Shown here: positions 1-8,533 of the stretch, piece after piece
Numbering within the stretch: the first letter of the stretch is position 1
Layout: each line of letters begins with the position of its first letter
Assembly: GCF_014201715.1 (NCBI RefSeq)
Contig: NZ_JACHFD010000015.1
Span: forward strand, 40,944 to 104,943
Direction: 5' to 3'
Length of the DNA: 64,000 nucleotides
Source: Haloferula luteola
Lineage (GTDB): Bacteria; Verrucomicrobiota; Verrucomicrobiia; Verrucomicrobiales; Akkermansiaceae
The notes under the pieces: generated by a model
Database searches by the model: none
Told to the model about the DNA's origin: nothing
Seen by the model: the letters and a program-made list of their open reading frames with translations, nothing else
Position numbers and translations under genes: made by a program

Positions 1-210
1 GTCGCCGACTGGATGGAAGTCGACCTCTCCTCTCTGGCGGCCGCCGATGAAATCAGCATCACCTTCACCTCCACCGACGTCGGGGCCTGGGGCATCAACA
101 CCCCCACCTATCTCGCCGTCGACAACATCGTGCTCAACGCCGTGCCCGAACCCAGCATCCTCCTCCTCGGTGCGCTGGCTCCCGTGGCGTTGCTTCGCCG
201 CCGTCGCTGA
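1..210 (+). CDS. PEP-CTERM surface protein, C-terminal end only
   Basis: Only the last 69 codons are in the window; the reading frame is open from base 1. The visible part has a beta-sandwich-like stretch (VGAWGINTPTYLAVDNI) and ends with a PEP-CTERM sorting signal: VPEP, a hydrophobic helix and four terminal arginines. In the known system this signal is processed by an exosortase, which leads to surface display or export. The stretch before the signal resembles DUF4465 as I remember it, which cannot be verified here. It lies 21 bp upstream of a TonB receptor on the same strand, so co-transcription is likely. Substrate is unknown; cobalamin binding is a guess from context. Confidence 0.8.
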   Translation, partial: VADWMEVDLSSLAAADEISITFTSTDVGAWGINTPTYLAVDNIVLNAVPEPSILLLGALAPVALLRRRR

Positions 211-231
211 CGTCGACCCGTCGTCACTCTC

Positions 232-2202
232 GTGAACGCGAAATGGGCCTGCTTGTTGCTCCTCGCCCCCCTCTTCGGGGCTGAGGAAGAACAGGACGTG
301 TTGCCGACCTTGGTCGTCGATGCCGATCAGCCCAACTCAGTGCTGCCAGCCCATTTCGCGGGCAACGCCACGGTGATCGACGCCGAAACCATCGCCCTCT
401 CCGGATCGCGCTCCGTCGCCGACCTGCTCGCGGCAGAAGGTGGTGTCCGTTTCACCAGCACCTCAGGCAATGCCGCCGATGGCACCGCCCACCTGCGGGG
501 GTTTGGGGAAAACGCCGCTTCACGAGTTCTGATCCTCGTCGATGGCCGTCCCATCAATCGCGCCGACATGGCTTCCGCCTCATGGCTGGAAGTCCCCATC
601 GCCCGGTTGGAGCGTGTTGAAATCCTCCGCGGCAGTCAGACCGCACGTTTTGGAGATCATGCCGTCGGCGGCGTCATCCATCTCATAACCAAACAACCCG
701 GCTCCCCCCATACCTCCATCGAAGCCGCCGCCGGCAACGATGGCACCTCGATCCAACGCCTCTCCCACCAACAACCCATCGGCCAACACGGACTCACCTT
801 CGACTTCGAGCGCAACCTCACCGACGGCTGGAGAGAAAACGCTGGCCATGAACTCGAATCCGCCTCTCTCCGGTGGACCACTCCCCTTCTCCCCGCTCTC
901 GAAGCCGACTTCGGCCTCCAATGGGCGGATGAACGAGGGGGGTTCCCCGGGCCTTTGACCAAGGACCGCCTTCTCGCAGACCCTCGACAATCGATCTACG
1001 CCCTCTATGGCCAGGCCGATCAGTATTTCACCGAACAAACTCGCTGGAGTGGTGATGCGACTTTCACCGCCCGACGGGATGCCTGGACATTGGAGCTGCC
1101 AATCTCCCTCCACCAGCGCGACCTCGCCTGGAATTTCGGCCCCGGCTTCCACACCGACAACCTCCTCGCAACCTACCGGCTTGCTCCGCACCTCGCGTGG
1201 GACACCGAGCGAATCTCCCTCCACGCAGGAATCGAAGCCCAGCAGGACACGCTCGATCTCGCCCAGTTCGCAGAAATCGAGAGGATTCACCGCACCTCCA
1301 CCTCCTCCCTCGAACGACAGGTATTCTCGCTTCATGCGGGTGGCGAGGCGGAGCCCTGGGATGGGCTCCACCTGACGGGCGATTTTCGTTGGACGCGGGC
1401 CACCACCGACGCCCGCTCAAAGAGCCTCATTGCCCCCAAGGATGCTTCCCTGAACTTTCAACGAGGCAATCAAGAGTCGAACACCGCCATGCAGCTCGGC
1501 CTCCGCTGGGAACCGACCTCCAACACGGCCACTTGGCTTCGCTACGATCGTCTCTACCGGCTCCCTTCCACAGATGAGATTGCCTCTTACCAAGGCTTCC
1601 CTCTCACCCAACCGTTCAACGATCAACTCCGCGCCGAAACGGGTCGCCAATTCGAAATCGGAGCCGAATGGCAACCCGGTGCATGGACTTTCCGAACCAA
1701 CGGATTTGTCCAATGGTTAGAAGGAGAAATCCTCTACGACTACCATCAAAACCTGAACGTCAATCTCGCGGACACTCGCCGCGCCGGATGGGAAACCTTC
1801 ATCGGCTACCAATCCCGCCACTGGGACGCATCCATTCAAGGCACCACCCTCAAGGCTGAATTCGAAAATGGCCCCTACTCGGGCAAGGAAATCTACTTGG
1901 TGCCCCGGCATGAGCTCACCGCCACACTCACCTGCCGCCCCATCGACACTTTTACTCTGCAGGGAGAATTCCAGCACGTCAGCTCTTCCTACGAAGGCAA
2001 TGATTTCCTCAACACCCAAGAGAAACTCCCTGGATACAACATCTTCAACCTTCTCATCAGCTACCAAGCGCGACCCGGATTATCTCTCTACTGCCGGATC
2101 AACAACCTCCTCGACGAACGCTACTCCACTCTCAAATACAGCGGACTTTGGTATCCTGCCGCCGGCCGCCAATTTCTCCTCGGATTCCGCCTTGAACGAT
2201 GA
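232..2202 (+). CDS. TonB-dependent outer-membrane receptor (BtuB-like)
   Basis: This 656-residue protein starts with GTG and has a short hydrophobic signal peptide (about residues 1-16). A plug domain follows at roughly 40-160, with LRGFG, ILVDGRPIN and VEILRGSQTARFGDHAVGGVI motifs. The rest is a 22-strand type beta-barrel ending in FRLER. TVV-type TonB-box residues may lie at LPTLVVDAD (about 24-32). Such receptors take up vitamin B12, siderophores or other scarce nutrients using TonB energy. It sits between a PEP-CTERM protein and a surface-protein gene whose ATG overlaps its stop (ATGA), so translation is probably coupled. Nearby metE and metR make a cobalamin substrate attractive, but this is inference. 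Confidence 0.9.
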   Translation: MNAKWACLLLLAPLFGAEEEQDVLPTLVVDADQPNSVLPAHFAGNATVIDAETIALSGSRSVADLLAAEGGVRFTSTSGNAADGTAHLRGFGENAASRVLILVDGRPINRADMASASWLEVPIARLERVEILRGSQTARFGDHAVGGVIHLITKQPGSPHTSIEAAAGNDGTSIQRLSHQQPIGQHGLTFDFERNLTDGWRENAGHELESASLRWTTPLLPALEADFGLQWADERGGFPGPLTKDRLLADPRQSIYALYGQADQYFTEQTRWSGDATFTARRDAWTLELPISLHQRDLAWNFGPGFHTDNLLATYRLAPHLAWDTERISLHAGIEAQQDTLDLAQFAEIERIHRTSTSSLERQVFSLHAGGEAEPWDGLHLTGDFRWTRATTDARSKSLIAPKDASLNFQRGNQESNTAMQLGLRWEPTSNTATWLRYDRLYRLPSTDEIASYQGFPLTQPFNDQLRAETGRQFEIGAEWQPGAWTFRTNGFVQWLEGEILYDYHQNLNVNLADTRRAGWETFIGYQSRHWDASIQGTTLKAEFENGPYSGKEIYLVPRHELTATLTCRPIDTFTLQGEFQHVSSSYEGNDFLNTQEKLPGYNIFNLLISYQARPGLSLYCRINNLLDERYSTLKYSGLWYPAAGRQFLLGFRLER

Positions 2203-3110
2203 ATGCCCTCGCCTGTCTCTTCCTCGCCACCGCGCCCATCATTGCACTCGCTGGTCCCTATTCGGGAGCCGCAGGCACCACGGGCAGTGAAGCCATTGCC
2301 ATGGGCGACAGCCGCTTTCTTGGCTGGGCATCCGGCCACAGCGCGCTCACCTACGGCAGCGATGTCGACAGCACCTGGCGCACTCCGGCAAAAGCCACAG
2401 GACCAGCCACCGGCGATTCTTTCGACATCGTATGTCTCGGTAATGGGGGCCGCATCACCCTGATCTTCCCCCTTCCCGTCTGTGATGGCGATGGACCTGA
2501 CTTCGCCGTCTTCGAAAATGCTTTCAGCAATACCTTCCTCGAACTCGCCTTCGTCGAGGTCTCCAGCGATGGAGAGAATTTCCACCGCTTCCCGACCGCC
2601 TCCCTCACCGCTTCCCTCGTAGGGGCCTTTGGCACCGTTGATCCCACCCAGATCGATGGTTTTGCCGGCAAGCATCGACTCGGGTACGGCACCCCCTTCG
2701 ACCTCGCCGACCTCCCTGACGATCCGACCTTAGACAAGCAGTCCATCCGCTTCATCCGCATCGTTGACATCATCGGTGACGGCAAAACCAAAGACAGCAG
2801 CAACCGCCCCATCTACGATCCGACTCCCACTGTGGGCAGCGGGGGCTTCGACCTGGAAGCCGTTGGCATCCTCCACGCCAATGACGGCCCGATTGCGACC
2901 CTCGATCTCGCCAAGATCGAGGATGGCATCCGGCTCCATTGGGAAAGCAACCCCGGTAGCACCTATCAGGTCGAGACCAGCTCGACCCTCGTCGATTGGG
3001 AAATCGCTGAAACGATTGCCGGCAGCCCGACGGGAAGCCTCACTGAATGGATCTCACCGCCGACCACCGAAACTCACCGCTACTGGCGCATCGTACGTCT
3101 TACCCAGTAG
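2199..3110 (+). CDS. predicted secreted cell-surface protein of TonB-receptor loci
   Basis: The 303-residue product has a signal peptide (about 1-18, cleavage near ALA-GP). Its core contains GDSFDIVCLGNGGRITLIF and DGDGPDFAVFENAF, a conserved pattern of surface proteins encoded beside TonB receptors. The last ~70 residues (GIRLHWESNPGSTYQVETS and a final YWRIVRL) match a C-terminal module common in Verrucomicrobia secreted proteins. The ATG overlaps the receptor stop codon by 4 bp. The 3' end overlaps the convergent metE end by 11 bp. It is probably a partner of the receptor, perhaps ligand capture at the surface. No enzymatic motif was seen. Confidence 0.7.
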   Translation: MNALACLFLATAPIIALAGPYSGAAGTTGSEAIAMGDSRFLGWASGHSALTYGSDVDSTWRTPAKATGPATGDSFDIVCLGNGGRITLIFPLPVCDGDGPDFAVFENAFSNTFLELAFVEVSSDGENFHRFPTASLTASLVGAFGTVDPTQIDGFAGKHRLGYGTPFDLADLPDDPTLDKQSIRFIRIVDIIGDGKTKDSSNRPIYDPTPTVGSGGFDLEAVGILHANDGPIATLDLAKIEDGIRLHWESNPGSTYQVETSSTLVDWEIAETIAGSPTGSLTEWISPPTTETHRYWRIVRLTQ

Positions 3111-5388
3111 TCAGTAGTTCCCGCTCTTTCACTTCGGCCGCCACCCGCTCAGCGGCCTCCACAAGGTGCGCCAGGGCCGCACGAGTTTCCTCCCACCCAC
3201 GCGTCTTGAGGCCACAGTCAGGATTGACCCACAATCTCTCTGCTGGCAGCACCTTTAGACCCTGCCGCAGCGCTTCCGCCATTTCCTCGACCGAGGGCAC
3301 ACGAGGCGAGTGGATGTCCCAAACCCCCGGGCCCACCGCGGACCCCAGACCGGCTTCAACCAATCCACCCCACCCGCTGGAGCCACTTCTTGCAGCTTCC
3401 AGCGTGATGACATCCGCATCCAGCGCCGCGATTTCTGCCGCCACGTCCTCGAACTCAGCGTAGCACATGTGCGTGTGAATCTGAGTCGTCCCCGCCACCC
3501 CTGAAGTGGCAAGGCGGAACGCTCTCACAGCCCCATCAAGATAAGCCCGGCGTTCCTTCGGCGCCAAGGGCAGCCCCTCCCGCAATCCGGGCTCATCCAC
3601 CTGGATGATTTTCAGCCCTGCTCGCTCCAAATCCACCACCTCGGCGCGGATCGCCCACGCCAACTGCAGGGCCACCTGGGACCGCGACAGGTCATCCCTC
3701 ACAAAGCTCCACTGCAAGATCGTCACCGGGCCCGTCAGCATCCCCTTGAGCGGCTTGCTCGTCTTCGCCTGCGCACGCCGCAACCGATCGACGGTCATTG
3801 CTTGAGACCGGAAAATATCTCCCCAGATCACCGGAGGCTTCACACAACGGGACCCATAGCTCTGCACCCACCCCTGTGCCGTGACCACCATTCCCTCCAG
3901 CAGCTCCCCAAAAAACTCCACCATGTCGGTGCGTTCGAACTCACCATGGACGAGAACGTCCAAACCCAAATCCTCCTGAATGCGGATCGCCTCAGCCGTC
4001 GCTACGTCCAATCCCGCTTCGTAAGCAGCATCTCCAAACAAGCCCCTTCGGTACCGGGATCGCAGCGTGCGGATATCGTCGGTTTGAGGAAACGAGCCGA
4101 TCGTCGTCGTCGGGAAAAGCGGCAATCCGAGGGCTTCCGACTGAAGCGCCCGGCGTCTCTCGACGGGCTCCGATCGCGAGAAACTTTCTGCGGAAAGATT
4201 CGCCAACTCTGTTCGCAATCCGGAATCTTCCACCCCGGCATGTTGCCGCCTCCTCCTCGCCGCCTCCGCAGCGGCGGTGCAGGCATCCACCGGCCGCTCA
4301 GCAGCTGCTACCGCTCCGATTTCGGCCACCTTCTCTCGCGCAAACGCCATCCAACTCCGCAACTCCGGATCGAGGGTTTTCTCCCTATCCACCGAGTGTG
4401 GCACATGCAGTAGCGAGCACGACGACCCGATCCACAAGTGATTCCCCCGATCCCGAAACCCTGCCACCCGATTCCTCAACGCATCGAGGTCTGCTCGCCA
4501 AATTTGCCGACCATCGATCACGCCCAGAGACAACACCTTGTGCCGTGGCCACTCCTTCCGCAAAGCGTCCACCTCCGCCCCTGCACGGGTCACATCGACA
4601 TGAACTCCATCGACTGCCGATGTGGCCAAAATGGACCGCGCGGGTCCCAAGCCTCCGAACGGCACGGCCAATAGAATCTTTGGCCCATCGGTCAGCGCCT
4701 CGCTCCAACAAGTCTTCAACGCCCCCAACAGGACTCCATCCTGACGCTCTGCCAAAATCGGCTCACTCACCTCCACCCACTCCGCTCCTGCCCGTCGCAA
4801 ATCTCTCAACAGCTCACGATAGACCGGCAACAGCCGACCCAATGCCTCCAGGGGATCGCCCCCATCACGGCGCTTCGACAGGGCCAAAAACGTCAACGGA
4901 CCGACCATCACGGGCTTCGCACGAAATCCCGCTGCGATCGCTTCACGAGTTTCTCGAATCGGCTTGTCCCAACCGCGTTGAAACTCCGTGTCTTTCTCAA
5001 GCTCAGGCACGAGATAATGATAGTTCGTGTCGAACCATTTCGTCATCTCAAGTGCCGGCACATCCGGGGCACCGCCCACCCGAGATCGCCCTCGAGCCAT
5101 CCGGAAATATCGCTCCAATGTCAATGGCACCCCCGATGGGCCAAAACGCTCGGGAACCACCCCCAAGACGCAGGCGAGATCGAGCATCGAATCATACAGG
5201 CTGAAATCATTGACCGCGACAAAGTCGAGCTCCGCCTGCTCCTGCCAGTGCCGATGTCGCAATTCCGTCGCCACCCTGTCCAACTCTGCAGCACCATGCT
5301 GCCCGCGCCAGAATGCCTCCAGTGCCTTCTTCAACTCCCGGTCCTCCCCGATCCGGGGATACCCCGATACATGCGTGGTCAAATTCAT
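3100..5388 (-). CDS. metE: cobalamin-independent methionine synthase
   Basis: MetE transfers the methyl group of 5-methyltetrahydrofolate (polyglutamate) to homocysteine in the last step of methionine synthesis, in the cytoplasm. The product is about 762 residues, close to the E. coli enzyme (753). The N-terminus MNLTTHVSGYPRIG aligns without gaps with E. coli MTILNHTLGFPRVG. That supports the ATG at 5388 over the ATG three codons upstream; an AAGGA lies 8 nt before it. Zinc ligands are visible in HTHMCYAEF (around residue 640) and NPDCGLK (around 724). The gene is divergent from a MetR-like regulator and convergent with a surface-uptake cluster. Regulation by MetR and homocysteine is likely. 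Confidence 0.97.
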   Translation of the reverse strand: MNLTTHVSGYPRIGEDRELKKALEAFWRGQHGAAELDRVATELRHRHWQEQAELDFVAVNDFSLYDSMLDLACVLGVVPERFGPSGVPLTLERYFRMARGRSRVGGAPDVPALEMTKWFDTNYHYLVPELEKDTEFQRGWDKPIRETREAIAAGFRAKPVMVGPLTFLALSKRRDGGDPLEALGRLLPVYRELLRDLRRAGAEWVEVSEPILAERQDGVLLGALKTCWSEALTDGPKILLAVPFGGLGPARSILATSAVDGVHVDVTRAGAEVDALRKEWPRHKVLSLGVIDGRQIWRADLDALRNRVAGFRDRGNHLWIGSSCSLLHVPHSVDREKTLDPELRSWMAFAREKVAEIGAVAAAERPVDACTAAAEAARRRRQHAGVEDSGLRTELANLSAESFSRSEPVERRRALQSEALGLPLFPTTTIGSFPQTDDIRTLRSRYRRGLFGDAAYEAGLDVATAEAIRIQEDLGLDVLVHGEFERTDMVEFFGELLEGMVVTAQGWVQSYGSRCVKPPVIWGDIFRSQAMTVDRLRRAQAKTSKPLKGMLTGPVTILQWSFVRDDLSRSQVALQLAWAIRAEVVDLERAGLKIIQVDEPGLREGLPLAPKERRAYLDGAVRAFRLATSGVAGTTQIHTHMCYAEFEDVAAEIAALDADVITLEAARSGSSGWGGLVEAGLGSAVGPGVWDIHSPRVPSVEEMAEALRQGLKVLPAERLWVNPDCGLKTRGWEETRAALAHLVEAAERVAAEVKERELLTTG

Positions 5389-5417
5389 CTCGACCATCCT
5401 TCACCGACACCCCACAT

Positions 5418-5434
5418 GAACCAAACGCAGGTTC
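5418..5434. promoter_or_regulatory. candidate MetR operator between metE and metR
   Basis: The short divergent intergenic region holds the inverted repeat GAACC-N7-GGTTC, preceded by T so that it reads TGAACC. LysR-type regulators bind dyads, and the E. coli MetR site has the form TGAA-N5-TTCA, so spacing differs here. A second short palindrome, ATCATGAT, lies at 5438-5445. Position between the two divergent starts fits a shared operator. This is seen in sequence; binding is inferred. Confidence 0.4.
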
Positions 5435-5490
5435 CTCATCATGATCCACCATTGCATTCATGATCCCTTTTCCACAGGGTGGTCTCCTCC

Positions 5491-6405
5491 GTGATCGAAA
5501 TTCGCCACCTCCAATCGCTCATCGCCCTCGCAGAAACCGGCAACCTTACCCGCGCCGGTGAACGCCTCCACCTCAGCCAAAGCGCCCTCTCTCACCAGGT
5601 CCGTGCCCTCGAGGAGCACTACAGTCTCGAACTCTTCGAACGCAAAACCAGCCCCCTCCGCTGGACCCGAGCAGGCGAGCGTCTCGTCGCCCTCGCCTAC
5701 GATACCCGTCGTCTCCTCCAAGACGCCGAACGCGACCTTGCTCGCATCCACGAAGGTACAGCCGGCAGCTTGCGCATCGCGGTCGAATGCCACTCGTGCT
5801 TCGACTGGCTCATGCCCGCCATGGATCAACTCCGTGACGGCTGGCCGGACGTCGAAATGGACCTCGTCTCTGGATTCCATCCCGATCCTCTCGGCCTCCT
5901 TGAGGAAAACCGTGCCGATTTGGTCATCGTTTCCTCAGGTTCCCCGCGGAAGGGCCTGCTTCACCATCCCTTGTTCGAATACGACATGCCCCTACTGCTC
6001 GCCGCCGACCACCCGCTCACCCGCAAATCCCACGTCACGGCCCGCGACTTCGAACGCGAAACGCTCATCACCTATCCCATTCCCGATGCGCGCATGGACC
6101 TCTTTCGAAAAGTTCTCGATCCAGCCGGTATCCAACCCGGGGAACGCAGGACGACCGAACTCACCGTCGCCATTCTTCAACTCGTGAAAAGCCGTCGCGG
6201 CGTCGCCGCCCTTCCCCGTTGGGCGGTCCAACCCTACCTCGATCGCGGCTACGTCGCCGAACGCCCCATCACCACCAACGGCCTCCGCGCTTCCCTATGG
6301 GCTGCCACCACCCGCAGCGCCGCCCACCAAACCTTCATGCGTGAGTTCCTCGAAACCCTCCGCCTCACCGCCGCCCGCGAATTCCACAGCATCTCGCTGC
6401 TCTGA
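5491..6405 (+). CDS. metR: LysR-type regulator MetR
   Basis: The 304-residue protein has an N-terminal winged HTH (about 1-60: LTRAGERLHLSQSALSHQVR) and a periplasmic-binding-like effector domain. The segment VECHSCFDWLMPAMD (about 98-112) matches the MetR signature IECHSC-x-WLTPAL, and YPIPDARMDLFRKVLDPAGIQP also follows MetR. MetR activates metE and related genes with homocysteine as co-activator. GTG at 5491 gives MIEIRHLQSL, which aligns with E. coli MIEVKHLKTL; a GTG four codons upstream is in frame but less likely. The divergent metE supports the assignment. Confidence 0.92.
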   Translation: MIEIRHLQSLIALAETGNLTRAGERLHLSQSALSHQVRALEEHYSLELFERKTSPLRWTRAGERLVALAYDTRRLLQDAERDLARIHEGTAGSLRIAVECHSCFDWLMPAMDQLRDGWPDVEMDLVSGFHPDPLGLLEENRADLVIVSSGSPRKGLLHHPLFEYDMPLLLAADHPLTRKSHVTARDFERETLITYPIPDARMDLFRKVLDPAGIQPGERRTTELTVAILQLVKSRRGVAALPRWAVQPYLDRGYVAERPITTNGLRASLWAATTRSAAHQTFMREFLETLRLTAAREFHSISLL

Positions 6406-6574
6406 GTTTTCCCAAAAATCCGATTGCCAAAGCCCGACTCATCGCCTTTTCTTCCTGCGACCGCGTCTCAATAACATCGCAGGAGGATCGAGGCGCTTCG
6501 GATTTCACACTTTTTGATCGGATGCTGTGTTCCCCTGTGGGGCTTTCGGGCCCTGCAGGGGGCAATTCGCCGCC

Positions 6575-7225
6575 ATGAAGCCCGCCCCCACTGCCGAGGA
6601 AAGAAAGCAAAAGAACCGGCGCAAGGCGTTTTGGACGAAACAGTTCTACGCTTGGCACTGGATCAGTAGTGCCCTCAGCCTAGCTGGCATTCTTTTATTC
6701 GCGGTAACCGGCATCACGCTCAACCACGCCGGCCAGATCCCAGCCACCCCACAGATTCAAGAGCACTCCCTCGTGCTTCCGGAAACCTGGATGGGAACCC
6801 TCGCCTACTCCGAAACAGAACCCGCGGAAGCCCCGCTCCCACGCGATCTCGCCCGCTGGCTTCACCGTGAGCTCGACGCTCCCATCCAATCCCAGACCGC
6901 CGAATGGTCCGAAGACGAAATCTATCTCGGCCTTCCACGCCCCGGAGGTGACGCATGGTTGGCCATCGACCGGGCCAGCGGTGAGGTGACCTACGAACGA
7001 ACGGATCGCGGCGCCATTTCCTTTCTCAACGACCTCCACAAAGGCCGCCACACCGGCCCGCTATGGTCGCTCTTCATCGACGTCTTCTCCGTCGCCACTG
7101 TCCTTTTCTCCCTCACCGGTCTCGCGCTGCTTTGGGTCCACAGTCGGCGCCGACCTTCCACTTGGCCCTTGGTCGCCGCCGGCGTCCTGATGCCCATCGT
7201 TCTCATCATTTTCTTCATCCATTGA
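6575..7225 (+). CDS. PepSY-associated membrane protein of a flavinylation/redox operon
   Basis: The 216-residue protein has a basic cytoplasmic N-terminus, a first membrane helix near 25-45 (FYAWHWISSALSLAGILLFAVTGITLNHA), a periplasmic PepSY-like region, and two C-terminal helices. The motif LNDLHKGRHTGPLWSLFIDVFSV is typical of the PepSY_TM family, whose conserved histidines may bind heme. It is the first gene of a four-gene run (PepSY, DUF2271, DUF4198, ApbE) with small gaps or overlaps. A role in moving electrons across the inner membrane is inferred. ATG at 6575 is chosen because the upstream in-frame extension is not membrane-protein-like. Confidence 0.8.
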   Translation: MKPAPTAEERKQKNRRKAFWTKQFYAWHWISSALSLAGILLFAVTGITLNHAGQIPATPQIQEHSLVLPETWMGTLAYSETEPAEAPLPRDLARWLHRELDAPIQSQTAEWSEDEIYLGLPRPGGDAWLAIDRASGEVTYERTDRGAISFLNDLHKGRHTGPLWSLFIDVFSVATVLFSLTGLALLWVHSRRRPSTWPLVAAGVLMPIVLIIFFIH

Positions 7226-7232
7226 TTTTCCC

Positions 7233-7730
7233 ATGAAACGCCTGCTTCTCCTTCTACCTGCCGCCGCAGGTGCCGCCGACCTCGAGATCTCCATCGAGAT
7301 TCCCCGGCTACAGGTGGCCGAATACCACCGCCCCTACGTCGCCGCTTGGATCGAAAAGCCAGACCGCTCTGTCGCTGCCAATCTCACCGTATGGTACGAC
7401 ACTGGCATGAAGGATCAGGAGGGCGAAAAATGGCTCAAAGACCTTCGCCAATGGTGGCGCAAAAGCGGTCGCAAACTCGACCTCCCTATCGATGGCTTGA
7501 GCAGCCCCACCCGGCCTGCTGGCAAGCATCCTGTCCCACTCGACACTCTGGAACTCCCCGCCTTGTCCGAGGGGCAATACACCCTGGTGGTCGAAGCATC
7601 GCGCGAAGTGGGCGGCCGCGAGATGGTTCGCATCCCCTTCGCCTGGGACGGTGCCCAAGCCGTCGAACAAAAATCCACCGGGAAATCGGAACTCGGTGAG
7701 GTGACCTTCGCCCTCCGCCCCACACCTTGA
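7233..7730 (+). CDS. DUF2271 periplasmic protein, candidate FMN carrier
   Basis: This 165-residue protein has a signal peptide (about 1-15, ending AGAA). The core has IEIPRLQVAEYHRPYVAAWIEK, WYD and QWWRKSGR, as in DUF2271 proteins. The segment DGLSSPTRPAGKH (residues 87-99) lies where I recall other family members having a DGxTGATRxPGxH-like motif. That motif resembles the S/T-G-A-T site to which ApbE links FMN. Here the final Thr (T93) is kept but GA is replaced by SP. The gene starts 8 bp after the PepSY gene and its end overlaps the region of the next start. Function as a redox carrier is inferred from the operon. Confidence 0.8.
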   Translation: MKRLLLLLPAAAGAADLEISIEIPRLQVAEYHRPYVAAWIEKPDRSVAANLTVWYDTGMKDQEGEKWLKDLRQWWRKSGRKLDLPIDGLSSPTRPAGKHPVPLDTLELPALSEGQYTLVVEASREVGGREMVRIPFAWDGAQAVEQKSTGKSELGEVTFALRPTP

Positions 7731-7738
7731 TCCCTCTC

Positions 7739-8533
7739 ATGAAAGTCCACACCATCCTCCTCGCCGCCGCCCTCGCGCTGCCCACCGCTTCTGCCCACCG
7801 CTTTTGGATCGTGCCCTCCAGCACCGTCCTATCGGGGGAAGAACCATGGGTCTGCTTCGACGCTGCCGTCTCCAACAACTTGTTTTTCCCCAACCACCAC
7901 GCTCCTGAGCTGGAGGCCTTCTCCGCGACGGGCCCCGATGGGAAAATCGTCGAACTTCAAAACGGTCAGGTCGGAAAATACCGCACCACCTTTGACCTGC
8001 CATTGGCCACCCCCGGCACCTACCGCGTTGGCACCGTTCGGGCTCTGCTCTTTGCCCGCTGGGAAGAAAATGGCGAACGTCAAAGCTGGAGAGGCCCCGC
8101 AGACCGCCTCGACGAAGTCAAAGACAAGCCCGGCGTGACTCTCATGGACAACTCCTCACGAGTCGAAACCTTCGTGACCGCCGGGGAACCCACGACTCCC
8201 GCAGTTCTCGGCAAGGGGCTCGAGATCGATTTTACCGAAACCCATCCCAACGATCTTTTCGCAGGCGAAACCGCCTCCTTCACTCTTCTCCAGGACGGCA
8301 AGCCCGCCTCAGGTGTCGAAGTGACCGTCATCCGCGGCGATGATCGCTACCGCAATGAAGTCGGGGAAATCCAAGTCACCACCGACGAAACCGGCAGCTT
8401 CCAAATCACCTGGCCTGAAGCCGGTCGCTATTGGCTCAATACTTCCGTCGAAGGTGGCACCCGCGAAATCTCCGGCATCCCTGCCAGCGTTCGCTCGGCC
8501 TACACCGCCACCTTCGAGGTGCTCCCCGAGTGA
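7739..8533 (+). CDS. DUF4198 periplasmic protein
   Basis: The 264-residue protein begins with a clear signal peptide (MKVHTILLAAALALPTASAH). After cleavage it starts HRFWIVPSSTVLSGEEPW, the typical DUF4198 opening with an N-terminal His. The C-terminal half (GETASFTLLQDGKPASGVEVTV...) is an Ig-like fold similar to the NikM/CbiK accessory proteins of metal uptake. ATG at 7739 is preferred over a TTG at 7727. Its stop overlaps the GTG of apbE (GTGA). It may bind a metal ion or act as a periplasmic partner of DUF2271. No direct evidence for a metal was seen. Confidence 0.8.
   Translation: MKVHTILLAAALALPTASAHRFWIVPSSTVLSGEEPWVCFDAAVSNNLFFPNHHAPELEAFSATGPDGKIVELQNGQVGKYRTTFDLPLATPGTYRVGTVRALLFARWEENGERQSWRGPADRLDEVKDKPGVTLMDNSSRVETFVTAGEPTTPAVLGKGLEIDFTETHPNDLFAGETASFTLLQDGKPASGVEVTVIRGDDRYRNEVGEIQVTTDETGSFQITWPEAGRYWLNTSVEGGTREISGIPASVRSAYTATFEVLPE

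Noticed and set aside
580..1371. Long minus-strand open frame inside the TonB-receptor gene
   Set aside because: It lies antisense to a well-supported coding region, with Gly/Glu-rich composition typical of the complement of GC-rich codons, and has no motif.
3100..3110. Overlap of the surface-protein and metE 3' ends as a sign of a frameshift
   Set aside because: Both proteins end with plausible family C-termini; an 11-bp convergent overlap is normal.
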